Positions 27,236-35,945 of a stretch of 64,000 bases of DNA are shown here, piece after piece; within the stretch, counting starts at the first letter, position 1; every line of letters starts with the position of its first letter. Origin of the DNA: Phocaeicola barnesiae DSM 18169 = JCM 13652 (lineage in GTDB: Bacteria; Bacteroidota; Bacteroidia; Bacteroidales; Bacteroidaceae); assembly GCF_000374585.1 (NCBI RefSeq), contig NZ_KB894653.1, positions 62,001-126,000 on the forward strand, in the 5' to 3' direction. The translations under genes were made by a program, and so were the position numbers. A model generated the notes under the pieces. It worked only from the letters and a program-made list of their open reading frames with translations, searched no databases and was not told where the DNA came from.

Positions 27236-27639
27236 TCCGTTACGTATGGGGCGAACACTTCGTCGAAGAGGGGGCAGGTACCCAGCCGTCCGTTTATCAG
27301 GCTGACGGTCTCTACTGTAGCCTTGATGACCGGTTTGTTATCGGGCAGGCGGAAAATGTCCTGATAGAACACGTATTTGATGCCTTCTTTCTTCAGGTAT
27401 AGTTTCGAGATGAATTCGTCTCCGCTTTTCAGAGGAGTCTTGAAAGCCATGCTGAGGCGGGCGACTACCGGATCGATTCCTTCGGCGTGCAGTTTGGCGA
27501 AACTGATGCCGGTAGAAGTCAGGAATTCGTGACGGGTATGTTCGATGTAATGTTGGTAATTGGCATTGTTGACGATACCTTGCAGGTCGCATTCATAGTC
27601 GCGTACCTTCATTTTCAGTTCATAGATGTATTTCTCCAT
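27232..27639 (-). CDS. Acyl-CoA thioesterase, hot-dog fold (YbgC/FadM-like)
   Basis: From the ATG at 27639 the protein has 135 residues. It starts MEKYIYELKMKVRDYECDLQGIVNNANYQHYIEHTRHEFL, the 4-hydroxybenzoyl-CoA thioesterase-like pattern with an acidic residue in the D-x-x-G-I-V-N-x-x-x-Y region. The frame can be extended to 27699 but this crosses the -7 box at 27666-27673. It probably hydrolyses an acyl-CoA thioester; the substrate is unknown. Its stop overlaps the dprA start by 4 bases. Confidence 0.88.
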   Translation of the reverse strand: MEKYIYELKMKVRDYECDLQGIVNNANYQHYIEHTRHEFLTSTGISFAKLHAEGIDPVVARLSMAFKTPLKSGDEFISKLYLKKEGIKYVFYQDIFRLPDNKPVIKATVETVSLINGRLGTCPLFDEVFAPYVTE

Positions 27640-27665
27640 AGAGATGATTTTAAAATGTGTTTCTA

Positions 27666-27673
27666 CAAAGATA
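27666..27673 (-). promoter_or_regulatory. -7 box of the thioesterase-dprA unit
   Basis: The minus strand reads TATCTTTG, a perfect TAnnTTTG box, 26 bases upstream of the ATG at 27639. It supports that start over 27699. Confidence 0.55.
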
Positions 27674-27758
27674 ATGTCTGTCTGCGGATTTCTTTCCATG
27701 TTTATCGGACAGATTTCCCGATTATCAGGAATTTTATGCGTCTGAAGCGAATTATCCG

Positions 27759-27766
27759 TATATTTG
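27759..27766 (+). promoter_or_regulatory. -7 box of dus, implying a leaderless mRNA
   Basis: TATATTTG is a perfect -7 box ending 4 bases before the ATG at 27771. Transcription would begin at or next to the start codon. A second ATG follows immediately at 27774. Confidence 0.55.
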
Positions 27767-27770
27767 CGGC

Positions 27771-28712
27771 ATGATGGAAGCGAATGTACCGGTTATATAT
27801 GCGGCTCCGTTGCAAGGTTTCACGGAGACTGCCTGGAGAAATGCCCATGAACAGAGTTTCGGTGGGATAGATGCGTATTATACCCCTTTTATCCGGCTGG
27901 AGAAAGGAACGATACGTAACAAGGATAAACGTGATGTTTCACCTGAAGAAAATACAGTTTCTCACTTGATACCTCAAATCATAGCCTCGGATGCTGAAGA
28001 GCTGGAACAGCTGGTTGTGTTTCTGTCGGCACAGGGATATCGGGAAATCGATGTGAATATGGGATGTCCGTTCCCGTTGATTGTCCGTCGGGGAAAAGGG
28101 TCGGGTATTTTGCCTTATCCGGAGAAAGTGGCTGTTTTGTTGGATGCGATGAAACGTTTTCCGGAAGTCCGCTTTTCCGTCAAGATGCGATTGGGATGGG
28201 AGCATGCCGATGAGTGGAAACAGGTACTTCCGTTGTTGAACCGTTCGTGTGTGAAGCAGGTAACCCTTCATCCCCGTATCGGGAAGCAGCAGTACAAGGG
28301 GACGGTGGACAGGGAAGCTTTCCACTGTTTTTATGAGGCTTGTGAGCTTCCTTTGGTATATAACGGCGATTTATGTACGGTGGCGGCTATCCGGGAGTTG
28401 TTGGAAGCCTATCCCCGCCTGAAAGGAGTCATGCTGGGTAGAGGCCTGTTGGCTGACCCTTCGTTGGCTAAGGCATTTCGTGAAGGGCCGATGTCGGAAG
28501 CGGAAATCAGGTCAAGAGCTTATCTGATGCATCGTCGGATGTATCTTTATTACCAGCGGGTAATAGAAGGAGGTGAGGCACAACTGCTCATGAAACTGAA
28601 GGCCGTTTGGGAATATCTCCTTCCGGACCTTGAGAAGAAGGTCCGGAAAGCTATTCTGAAAAGTAACCGTCTGGATACTTATCTGAGGGCAGTGGAGGAG
28701 GCGTTACGGTAG
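27771..28712 (+). CDS. dus: tRNA-dihydrouridine synthase
   Basis: A 313-residue FMN-dependent TIM barrel. It starts VPVIYAAPLQGFTETAWR (the A-P-M/L-x-G-x-T FMN loop) and has DVNMGCPFPLIVRRGKGSGIL, where C in GCPFP is the catalytic acid, then VKMRLGWE, VTLHPRIGKQQYKG and GVMLGRGLLADP, the phosphate-binding end. It reduces specific uridines in the D-loop of tRNA. The subfamily (DusA/B/C type) cannot be set from sequence alone. The gene is divergent from the thioesterase gene and its -7 box lies only 4 bases from the ATG. Confidence 0.93.
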   Translation: MMEANVPVIYAAPLQGFTETAWRNAHEQSFGGIDAYYTPFIRLEKGTIRNKDKRDVSPEENTVSHLIPQIIASDAEELEQLVVFLSAQGYREIDVNMGCPFPLIVRRGKGSGILPYPEKVAVLLDAMKRFPEVRFSVKMRLGWEHADEWKQVLPLLNRSCVKQVTLHPRIGKQQYKGTVDREAFHCFYEACELPLVYNGDLCTVAAIRELLEAYPRLKGVMLGRGLLADPSLAKAFREGPMSEAEIRSRAYLMHRRMYLYYQRVIEGGEAQLLMKLKAVWEYLLPDLEKKVRKAILKSNRLDTYLRAVEEALR

Positions 28713-28755
28713 GTTTAACTTCTTTTCACCATATAGCTATAGGGGCTTGGAGGGA

Positions 28756-28763
28756 TAGCTTTG
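28756..28763 (+). promoter_or_regulatory. -7 box of the ECF sigma locus
   Basis: TAGCTTTG matches TAnnTTTG and lies 33 bases before the ATG at 28797. It rules out the possible TTG start at 28761, which is inside the box. Confidence 0.5.
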
Positions 28764-28796
28764 TCTTTGTTAAAATATGATTTGACTGTATCTGTT

Positions 28797-29300
28797 ATGA
28801 AGAAAAACGGAATCAACTTCGATGAAGTGTTTAAACTCTATTACAGGCCGTTGTGTTTATATGCCATTCATTATGTACGTGATGTGGATATAGCCGAAGA
28901 CATTGTACAGGATTGCTTGTCTTTGTTGTGGGAAAAGGGGGGTGAGGTCGAACATCTGAAGTCCTATCTGTATGTCATGGTCCGGAATTATAGTTTGAAT
29001 TATCTGAAGAGGGAAGCGGTTTTTGATATGAACTGTTCTCCTTCCGATTTGGAAGAAACCTTACCTGATGAGGAACTGGAAGAATATTCGGTGATGGAAG
29101 CACGTATGTGGACAGCTATTGACGCATTGCCGGAGCGTTGCCGTGAGGTGTTTCTGTTGCATAAGCGTGACGGGATGACTTACAAGGAAATAGCCGAACT
29201 TCTGCATATTTCTGTACATACGGTAGATAACCATATCTGCAAGGCATTGCGGTTGGTACGCGAGGGAGTCAAAGCATTGTATTCATTCTTTTTTGGTTGA
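28797..29300 (+). CDS. ECF RNA polymerase sigma factor (FecI-like)
   Basis: The protein has 167 residues from the ATG at 28797. Sigma region 2 covers FDEVFKLYYRPLCLYAIHYVRDVDIAEDIVQDCLSLLW (core binding and -10 recognition). Region 4 covers ALPERCREVFLLHKRDGMTYKEIAELLHISVHTVDNHICKAL, a clear helix-turn-helix. It belongs to the large ECF group of Bacteroidetes paired with FecR-type anti-sigma factors and TonB-dependent receptors. The next three genes supply exactly that set, so it most likely controls this locus when the receptor senses its ligand. The FecR gene starts 71 bases downstream. Confidence 0.95.
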   Translation: MKKNGINFDEVFKLYYRPLCLYAIHYVRDVDIAEDIVQDCLSLLWEKGGEVEHLKSYLYVMVRNYSLNYLKREAVFDMNCSPSDLEETLPDEELEEYSVMEARMWTAIDALPERCREVFLLHKRDGMTYKEIAELLHISVHTVDNHICKALRLVREGVKALYSFFFG

Positions 29301-29371
29301 TTTTATTTGATGGGAATAGTGGATTTCATGCATTTTATTCTCTTAGAAGTGAATGTTTAATCGAAGTGAGT

Positions 29372-30184
29372 ATGGAAAAGATTGAAGAGAAATGCTTGAA
29401 GTTTGTGCTTCATTACTACCAACAGGGCAAGTTGGATACGCGGAAGGCTTTACAGAAATTCAGGCATAGTCATGGTGAGGTATATTCGGGCAGCTTTGTC
29501 CGTTGGTATTGGATGGTAGCCGGCATAGCTGCCATGTTGTGCATTGTAGGAGGAATTCGCTTGTTATTACATACTGATGCAGACCATAAAGGGTGGGTGA
29601 AGCTGGTAGCAGAGAAATCTCCGGTGGAGTATGTTCTTCCTGATAGTTCGAAGGTGGTAATCTATCCGCAGTCTTCTGTGCGGTATCATTTGCAGGGATA
29701 TCTGCATCATCGGCGTGAAGTACAGTTGGAAGGGGAGGTTGGCTTCAGCGTCAGACATGATTCTCTCCGTCCGTTTACTGTCATTGGCAGGCTTTCTGAG
29801 GTCCGTGTATTAGGTACGGAATTCCGGGTGAATGAGGTTAGTGGAGATACAGCATTTGTACAGGTGAAAACAGGGAAAGTCCGTTTGTCGACTCTTGGTC
29901 ATCCCGATGCTGTTATTCTAACTGCTGGAATGAGTGCACAAGTTGTCAAAGGGCAGAAACATCCGCAAGTTAATGGAAAGAAGAAGATGGAGAAAGGAAA
30001 TTTTGTTTTCGATAATACGCCACTTCCGAAAGTGCTGGAGGAACTTTCCGCTTATTTTCATGTTCGTCTGAAATGTGAAAATACCAGCAAGCGGTTAACT
30101 GCCAGCTTTAAAGCGCAGAGTCTGGATGAGATTATTGAAATCATTGAGAAGGTATTGAAGGTCAAAATTGAGAAGCAGGAATGA
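29372..30184 (+). CDS. FecR-type anti-sigma factor
   Basis: From the ATG at 29372 the protein has 270 residues (MEKIEEKCLKFVLHYYQQGKLD...). A cytoplasmic segment of about 40 residues would bind the sigma factor. A single transmembrane helix (about 43-67, WYWMVAGIAAMLCIVGGIRLLL) leads to the periplasmic FecR domain (SPVEYVLPDSSKVVIYPQSSVRY, GEVGFSV, VLGTEFRVN) and a C-terminal STN-like segment (FDNTPLPKVLEELSAYFHVRLKCE). The domain order is standard for Bacteroidetes. The stop overlaps the receptor start (ATGA). Confidence 0.93.
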   Translation: MEKIEEKCLKFVLHYYQQGKLDTRKALQKFRHSHGEVYSGSFVRWYWMVAGIAAMLCIVGGIRLLLHTDADHKGWVKLVAEKSPVEYVLPDSSKVVIYPQSSVRYHLQGYLHHRREVQLEGEVGFSVRHDSLRPFTVIGRLSEVRVLGTEFRVNEVSGDTAFVQVKTGKVRLSTLGHPDAVILTAGMSAQVVKGQKHPQVNGKKKMEKGNFVFDNTPLPKVLEELSAYFHVRLKCENTSKRLTASFKAQSLDEIIEIIEKVLKVKIEKQE

Positions 30185-32778
30185 TGAGGATGTTGTGTAT
30201 AGGAATTATTTCTTGTTTGTGTCTGACGGGAAAGGCACAGTCGGATACAACAGGAATGAAAGAAGTACTGGATGCGATGCAACGTCTGTATGCTGTAAAT
30301 TTTGTCTATGATTCTTCTTTGTCGCAGGTGAAGCCTGCGGGAACGCCTGTGTCGGGTAAACCGTTGGCAGAGAACTTGAAGAATGTGCTTGGCGGAACGG
30401 GTATACGTTGGGAAATCAAAGGGGACTATGTCTTGTTGTTTCGTTCGCTCCGTTATACTTTTTCCGGTCACGTCTGCCAGGATAACGGAGAATCATTGAT
30501 GAATGTGACGGTATTCGATAAAGTAACCCAATCAGGTACATTGAGTAATGAACATGGCTTTTTCAGTCTTACGTTGCCGGAAGGGAAGCATGTCATCCGT
30601 TTCTCGTATATTGGCTATCAGGATGCAGTGAAAGAATTGGAGCTGGATGCTGATTATACAGGAATAGTTTATCTGAAGGAAAGTACGACTTCGCTGGAAG
30701 GCGTGGAGGTAGTCGGTAATTTGAACTCTCCGTTATTGACATCGCAGACAGGGAAAGTTTCGCTTACTCCGGCTCAATTGAATACGGAGTTTTCGTTGCT
30801 GAGTTCTCCGGATTTGATCAAGACGCTTCAGCAGCTTCCAGGTGTCTCTTCGGGAATGGAACTACTGTCAGGGCTTTATGTTCATGGTGGAAAGAATGAT
30901 GAGAACCTGTTTTTACTGGATGGTACCCCGTTGTATCAGGTGAACCATGTAGGAGGACTCTTCTCGGCGTTCCATACGGATATGGTGAAGAATGTTGATT
31001 TCTATAAAAGCGGATTCCCTGCACGCTATGGAGGCAGACTCTCGTCGGTTGTCGATGTCCGTACGAAAGAGGGGGATATGAAGTCTTATCACGGCGTTTT
31101 TTCTCTGGGACTTTTGGATGGAAGAATACAGTGGGAAGGACCGATAGTCAAGGATAAAACGTCGTTCTGTTTCGGTATGCGGAGAAGTTGGGCAGACCTG
31201 TTCACTACTCCTGCCTTGTTGATTGCTAGCCATGCTTCTGCCAACGATAAAATCAAGGCCCGTTACGCTTTTCACGATATCAACGGTAAGATTACCCATC
31301 GGTTTTCTGCAAGGAGTAAACTTTCGCTTGCCATGTATTCCGGACGTGACTTGTTCAAGAGCCGGGTACGCCAGGTATTTGATGAAGGAACTCAGATACG
31401 TGAGGAACGGTACGGTACCGATTTCAATATGCAATGGGGAAACCTGACCGCTACTTTGGCTTGGAATTATCAGTTTACTCCCAAGCTGGCGGGCGATTTT
31501 TCGTTGGTATATGCCCGTAACCTGTCCATATATGATTATACGGAAGATGACCGGTATTATGAGGCTGATAAAGAAATATCCGTGGAGCATCACATGCAAA
31601 GCAACCGTTCGACTATCAATGATGTGGGTTATCGTATTGCTTTTGATTATCGTCCTGCTACCCGACATCATATACGTTTCGGAAGCAATTACCTGCATCA
31701 TCTGTATCGTCCTCAACGCATGGTTTCGCAAGATATCAGGGGGACGGATGGAATCATCGATACCCTTTCTTCAGCAGGTATGAATCTGAACCGTTATCCG
31801 GGAAACGAATTGTCTTTTTATGTGGAAGATGAAATCGGGCTATCCCGTAAGTTACGGGCAAACATAGGAGCTCATTATACTTTATATCAGGTTCCGGGAA
31901 GCGTCTATCATTCGTTGGAGCCTCGGTTGTCGGCTAGCTATCGGTTGGCTGATAGGGCTACTTTGAAAGCATCATATACAGAGATGAGTCAGTTTGTTCA
32001 TCAGTTGTCTAATTCCTATCTGAATTTACCGACTGATTGCTGGGTCCCTTCAACCCGACAGGTTCCTCCTATGCGTTCACGGCAGGTTGCCGGAGGGATA
32101 TATATGGAACTTCCCTGGCATTTGCGCTTGGATGTGGAAGGATATTTCCGTACTACCAGTCACATGCTTGAATACGATACCAGCGGTAGTCTGGTTTTCC
32201 CGGCTGAGGAATGGGAACGGGTGGCCAGAAACGGGAAAGGAAAATCGTACGGGATAGAGGCGGCGTTGGCTTATCAGGATGGAAAAAATACATTCGAAGC
32301 CGGCTATACGTTGTCATGGAGTCTTCAGAAATTTGAGGACTTTTATCCTGACTGGTATTTCAGTAGGTTCGACAACCGTCATAAAGTGAATTTGATGTTT
32401 CGCCGGAAGTTTAACGACCGTATCGATGCCTACGCTGCCTGGACTTACCGTAGCGGTGACCGTTCGACAGTCCCTACGCAATATGTGGAGGGTCCTTCGT
32501 TGCCCGGTGTGCCAGGTTCCAGCCAACCGGAACTGGTTTATGAGAAGCCGAATAATATTACGTTGCCTGCTTATCATCGGCTTGATGTGGGTATCAACTT
32601 CCGTAAGACGACGAAAAGAGGTTTCGAGCGCATCTGGAATGTAAGCATCTACAATGCTTATTGTCGGATGAATGCTTTCTATACCAAGGTCGAACAGCAA
32701 CCTGACGGTAGTTTCAGAGGGAAAGGTATCGGTCTTTTTCCGATTATCCCTTCTTTCAGTTATACTTTAAAATTCTGA
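30181..32778 (+). CDS. TonB-dependent outer membrane receptor with STN signalling domain
   Basis: An 865-residue outer membrane protein with a signal peptide (cleavage near TGKAQ). An STN domain covers about residues 25-92 (MKEVLDAMQRLYAVNFVYD), followed by a carboxypeptidase-regulatory-like beta-sandwich (about 92-175, FSGHVCQDNGESLMNVTVFD and HVIRFSYIGYQD). Then come the plug (LIKTLQQLPGVSSGMELLSGLYVHGG, ENLFLLDGTPLYQ) and a beta-barrel ending in SFSYTLKF with the usual C-terminal aromatic. The STN domain lets the receptor signal through FecR to the ECF sigma factor encoded upstream. No SusD gene follows; a DUF4249 lipoprotein does. The substrate is unknown and could be a metal complex, peptide or other ligand. 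Confidence 0.93.
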   Translation: MMRMLCIGIISCLCLTGKAQSDTTGMKEVLDAMQRLYAVNFVYDSSLSQVKPAGTPVSGKPLAENLKNVLGGTGIRWEIKGDYVLLFRSLRYTFSGHVCQDNGESLMNVTVFDKVTQSGTLSNEHGFFSLTLPEGKHVIRFSYIGYQDAVKELELDADYTGIVYLKESTTSLEGVEVVGNLNSPLLTSQTGKVSLTPAQLNTEFSLLSSPDLIKTLQQLPGVSSGMELLSGLYVHGGKNDENLFLLDGTPLYQVNHVGGLFSAFHTDMVKNVDFYKSGFPARYGGRLSSVVDVRTKEGDMKSYHGVFSLGLLDGRIQWEGPIVKDKTSFCFGMRRSWADLFTTPALLIASHASANDKIKARYAFHDINGKITHRFSARSKLSLAMYSGRDLFKSRVRQVFDEGTQIREERYGTDFNMQWGNLTATLAWNYQFTPKLAGDFSLVYARNLSIYDYTEDDRYYEADKEISVEHHMQSNRSTINDVGYRIAFDYRPATRHHIRFGSNYLHHLYRPQRMVSQDIRGTDGIIDTLSSAGMNLNRYPGNELSFYVEDEIGLSRKLRANIGAHYTLYQVPGSVYHSLEPRLSASYRLADRATLKASYTEMSQFVHQLSNSYLNLPTDCWVPSTRQVPPMRSRQVAGGIYMELPWHLRLDVEGYFRTTSHMLEYDTSGSLVFPAEEWERVARNGKGKSYGIEAALAYQDGKNTFEAGYTLSWSLQKFEDFYPDWYFSRFDNRHKVNLMFRRKFNDRIDAYAAWTYRSGDRSTVPTQYVEGPSLPGVPGSSQPELVYEKPNNITLPAYHRLDVGINFRKTTKRGFERIWNVSIYNAYCRMNAFYTKVEQQPDGSFRGKGIGLFPIIPSFSYTLKF

Positions 32779-32782
32779 GTTT

Positions 32783-33766
32783 ATGGAGAAATTCTTGAGT
32801 GGTATATTCGTCTTTGTTACGGTTATCTTGTTGCCGTCCTGTACTTATTATTTTCAATTGGATGATGTGGCAGAGTCACCCAAGCTGGTGATGTATAGTT
32901 ATCCGGGTAGTGGAGATACAACGATAGTCCGTTTGTCCCGAAGTCTTCCGGTCAGTGCTAAGGGAGCAATCGTATCTGGATTGAGGAGTCCGGACATCCG
33001 GTGTACAGTAAACGGTACACCGGTCAGCCTTCAGTGGACAGCAGATTCCTTACCAGGTGTACCGGCAGGAAGTCATTATCTGGTTACAGCTTATCGGGAT
33101 GGAGACTGTGTTGAGTTTACGGCTTCTGTAGAAGGACTGAAGGCTGTATCTGCTGCTACCGTTATTCCTGTTTCGTTCCCTTTGTTATCCGTAGAAATGA
33201 AACGGAAATCGTCCGAACCAAGTACATTGCAGTTTCTCATAAGATTTAAGGATGAGGCTTCTCGGACTGATTATTATGCCGTAAAAATTGAGAAAAAACT
33301 GATGTATTGGAAAAACGGTGTTTATTCGGAAGAACGATATCTGATGGCTCTTGACTTGAAGGATGAGCCTTTACTGGATACTTTTTCCGGATTGGATGAG
33401 ATGCTTCTGCCTGATAAGGAATTCTATCAAAATCTGTATTTCTGGGATGATGAGAAGATTCAAGGAAAAGAATACACGCTTCGCCTGAATACTTCGTATG
33501 GAGCGGACTACGAAACGGATTATGAATGGGGGGAGGAAAAGGAACATGTCGTTTGTAAGAAACAGTACCGGATTAGTCTGTACAGCTTGTCTGAAGAATG
33601 TTACCGCTACCTGAAGTCGTTGAACGACCAGCATAGCAATCAACTGACCAGTTCGGAGCTGGCACCTATTCGTCCTACTTATACCAATGTGAGAAACGGT
33701 CTCGGACTGGTAGGTGGCTGTAGATTGATGCAGACGGACTGGATGGATAATCTGAAGGAGGATTGA
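32783..33766 (+). CDS. DUF4249 lipoprotein
   Basis: A 327-residue protein with a lipoprotein signal: MEKFLSGIFVFVTVILLPSC, with the lipid-modified cysteine at position 20. The next part is beta-rich (PKLVMYSYPGSGDTTIVRLSRSLPV), matching DUF4249, a family usually encoded next to TonB-dependent receptors in Bacteroidetes. It is probably anchored in the outer membrane and helps the receptor capture its ligand, a role inferred only from location. The gene starts 4 bases after the receptor stop and ends the locus at a hairpin. Confidence 0.88.
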   Translation: MEKFLSGIFVFVTVILLPSCTYYFQLDDVAESPKLVMYSYPGSGDTTIVRLSRSLPVSAKGAIVSGLRSPDIRCTVNGTPVSLQWTADSLPGVPAGSHYLVTAYRDGDCVEFTASVEGLKAVSAATVIPVSFPLLSVEMKRKSSEPSTLQFLIRFKDEASRTDYYAVKIEKKLMYWKNGVYSEERYLMALDLKDEPLLDTFSGLDEMLLPDKEFYQNLYFWDDEKIQGKEYTLRLNTSYGADYETDYEWGEEKEHVVCKKQYRISLYSLSEECYRYLKSLNDQHSNQLTSSELAPIRPTYTNVRNGLGLVGGCRLMQTDWMDNLKED

Positions 33767-33780
33767 GTTGTTTGAAAGTC

Positions 33781-33820
33781 GGCCATAAAAGTTTTATAGT
33801 CTGATATTGCTTTTATGGCC
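33781..33820 (+). terminator. Hairpin at the end of the receptor locus
   Basis: A perfect 11-bp stem (33781-33791 with 33810-33820) encloses an 18-base loop and runs into CATTCTGTTTTA. It lies between convergent genes and may serve both strands. Confidence 0.6.
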
Positions 33821-33836
33821 CATTCTGTTTTATTGA

Positions 33837-35105
33837 TTATTTCCGCCGCTTGAAATACTCATACCCGATGCGGCAATACAGGCATTTCTTCGGGTCACAA
33901 TATTGTTTCTTCAGTTGGATTAAGGCCTGGCTGTCTCCGGCATGTGCGGCGGTCAGACCGCATTCTTTCCACATCCGGGTGATGTAATTGTTTTCCGGTT
34001 TCAAGGCTTCCAGAAACTCGCCGGCACGTGTGGTCAGCGAGGCTTGTCCCCGGTATTTTCCGTATGCATACAGGAAAGGAACCACGGTGTTGATAATCAA
34101 CAGGTCGATGGAAGCCTTGCTGAGGTGTTTGGTCTGCGGACGGGAGATTTCACCGAAGGAGTAATGCGTAATCCAGTAAGGGGAGGTATCGCCTTGGAAT
34201 AACCGGCGAACTTCATCCAGGGAGGATTTCTCCAGCACCTGCGACAACAGACCGGCGGATTGCTGGTACAGGTAGGCCAGTTGGGCGATGCGCAGGTAAG
34301 GAAAGTTTCCCGGGCGGGTACGCAACAGCTTCCATTGACAATGGGAGGAGGGGGTGAGCCCGAACTTGTGCTGCAGATAGGCGTATTCCTTTTGCAACGA
34401 TTCGGCGTAGCTGTCACCGGGTTGTTCTGGTATCAGTCCGGCTTGTCCGAAGAAGATGGCCTCTATCTGGAACAGGTTGTCGCGATGTTTGTCTACGGCC
34501 CGTAAAGGGATGGATTTGGCCCATAGTTCGAAAGCTTCGCTGTTGGTGCCGAAGCCGAAATTGCGGGCAAGGGTCAGGAAGAACGCGTCTTCCCAGTTGC
34601 GGTTGCAGGTCTCCAGCCGTTGAAGAAGTTGAGCCGTTTTCTGCTCGAAACGTTCCAGCTGTAAGGTGTTCATCCAACTGTGTACCAATAACGGAGGCAG
34701 GGTAGGGATGAGGCGGTAACAGGCCGGATAACGGGAGGTTGCTAGCAGTTCCTGATAATTCTCCAGCAGATAAGGCGGATAATGGAGTTCCAGTTGGGGA
34801 ATCGGCTCTCCGTTGGTCCGTTGTATCTGGGTGTCGATGTCGGAGGCGACGTGCAGGATAACGGAGTCGTAGGTGGTATCTTGTTCGTGATGGTGTTTCA
34901 GCCAGTCGGATGCCCGCAGATGGATTTCCACGTTCCCCACCCATAGTACGCCGTTAATCTTGATTTTGGCATTGAAGAAATCGGGTCCGGCATCCGGATT
35001 CGGAAGTCCCGGGTCGATGATTTCCAATGATTCACCTTGGGTTGTAACGAGTGTGCGGAGTGGAAAAAGCTTGTGTTTCCATACATAGTGTAAGAGTTGT
35101 TCCAT
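33837..35105 (-). CDS. DUF2851 family protein
   Basis: A 422-residue cytoplasmic protein with no signal peptide. It begins MEQLLHYVWKHKLFP, and then has NPDAGPDFFNAKIKINGVLWVGNVEIHLRASDWLKHHH and DSVILHVASDID, the conserved N-terminal block of DUF2851. The D-x-Q/E-L-x-x-H-like strands resemble restriction-endonuclease folds, but this is only a resemblance. The C-terminus has a cysteine cluster (CDPKKCLYC). The family is common in Bacteroidetes and has no established function. It is divergent from dapB. Confidence 0.88.
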   Translation of the reverse strand: MEQLLHYVWKHKLFPLRTLVTTQGESLEIIDPGLPNPDAGPDFFNAKIKINGVLWVGNVEIHLRASDWLKHHHEQDTTYDSVILHVASDIDTQIQRTNGEPIPQLELHYPPYLLENYQELLATSRYPACYRLIPTLPPLLVHSWMNTLQLERFEQKTAQLLQRLETCNRNWEDAFFLTLARNFGFGTNSEAFELWAKSIPLRAVDKHRDNLFQIEAIFFGQAGLIPEQPGDSYAESLQKEYAYLQHKFGLTPSSHCQWKLLRTRPGNFPYLRIAQLAYLYQQSAGLLSQVLEKSSLDEVRRLFQGDTSPYWITHYSFGEISRPQTKHLSKASIDLLIINTVVPFLYAYGKYRGQASLTTRAGEFLEALKPENNYITRMWKECGLTAAHAGDSQALIQLKKQYCDPKKCLYCRIGYEYFKRRK

Positions 35106-35157
35106 GTTAACGAGGTGTAAATGTTCGCTAAATGTAATGATTTATAGCGAAAAACGC

Positions 35158-35165
35158 TATCTTTG
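35158..35165 (+). promoter_or_regulatory. -7 box of the dapB-lepB operon
   Basis: TATCTTTG is a perfect -7 box 23 bases before the dapB ATG. A small inverted repeat (TAGCG / CGCTA, 35145-35159) overlaps its upstream edge and could be an operator half-site pair. Confidence 0.55.
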
Positions 35166-35188
35166 TGCCTAAAATCAGATAGAAAAGT

Positions 35189-35944
35189 ATGAAAATAGCA
35201 TTGATTGGATATGGAAAGATGGGAAAGGAAATCGAAAAGATTGCTCGTTCCCGTGGACATGAGATTGTAAGTATCATCGATATTGATAACCGCCAGGACT
35301 TTGCTTCCGAAGCGTTCCGTTCGGCTGATGTGGCCATTGAATTTACGGCTCCTTCCGTAGCGTACGGAAACTGTATGGAAGCGTTCAAGAACGGTGTAAA
35401 GGTGGTTTCCGGAAGTACCGGATGGATGGGCGAGCACGGCGATGAGATGCGCCGTCTGTGTCAGGAAGAAGGAAAAACCCTGTTCTGGTCGTCTAATTTC
35501 AGTCTGGGAGTCGCTATCTTCTCGGCGGTCAACAAGTACCTGGCCCGTATCATGAACAATTTCCCCAATTACGAAGTTTCGATGGTGGAGACTCACCACA
35601 TACATAAGCTGGATGCACCGAGCGGTACAGCCATAACCCTGGCCGAAGGAATCCTGGAGAACCTCGACCGTAAGGACAAATGGGTGATGGGCACCCTGAC
35701 GGCTCCGGACGGAACCGTGAGCGGAACGACCGAGTGCGCGCCGAATGAATTGCCTGTCAGCGCTATCCGTGAAGGGGAGGTCCCCGGTATCCATACCATT
35801 ACTTACGAATCGGAAGCCGATTCCATCGTCATTACGCACGATGCCAAGAACCGTAAAGGCTTTGCATTGGGTGCGGTACTGGCTGCCGAATATACTGCCG
35901 CACACACCGGTTTCCTGGGTATGAACGATTTATTCACTTTCTGA
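35189..35944 (+). CDS. dapB: 4-hydroxy-tetrahydrodipicolinate reductase
   Basis: A 251-residue DapB. The Rossmann start is MKIALIGYGKMGKEIEKIA, then STGWMGE, SSNFSLGVAIF and VETHHIHKLDAPSGTAITLAE; the HH pair and KxDAPSGT are the catalytic signature. It reduces the DapA product towards diaminopimelate and lysine, supplying peptidoglycan crosslinking. It leads an operon with the signal peptidase genes; lepB starts 1 base after its stop. The N-terminus lacks the longer spacer loops of the E. coli enzyme, as is usual in Bacteroidetes. Confidence 0.97.
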   Translation: MKIALIGYGKMGKEIEKIARSRGHEIVSIIDIDNRQDFASEAFRSADVAIEFTAPSVAYGNCMEAFKNGVKVVSGSTGWMGEHGDEMRRLCQEEGKTLFWSSNFSLGVAIFSAVNKYLARIMNNFPNYEVSMVETHHIHKLDAPSGTAITLAEGILENLDRKDKWVMGTLTAPDGTVSGTTECAPNELPVSAIREGEVPGIHTITYESEADSIVITHDAKNRKGFALGAVLAAEYTAAHTGFLGMNDLFTF

Positions 35945-35945
35945 T

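Noticed and set aside
27935..27950. Second parS-like site
   Set aside because: It matches the consensus at only 13 of 16 positions, is not symmetric and lies inside the dus coding sequence.
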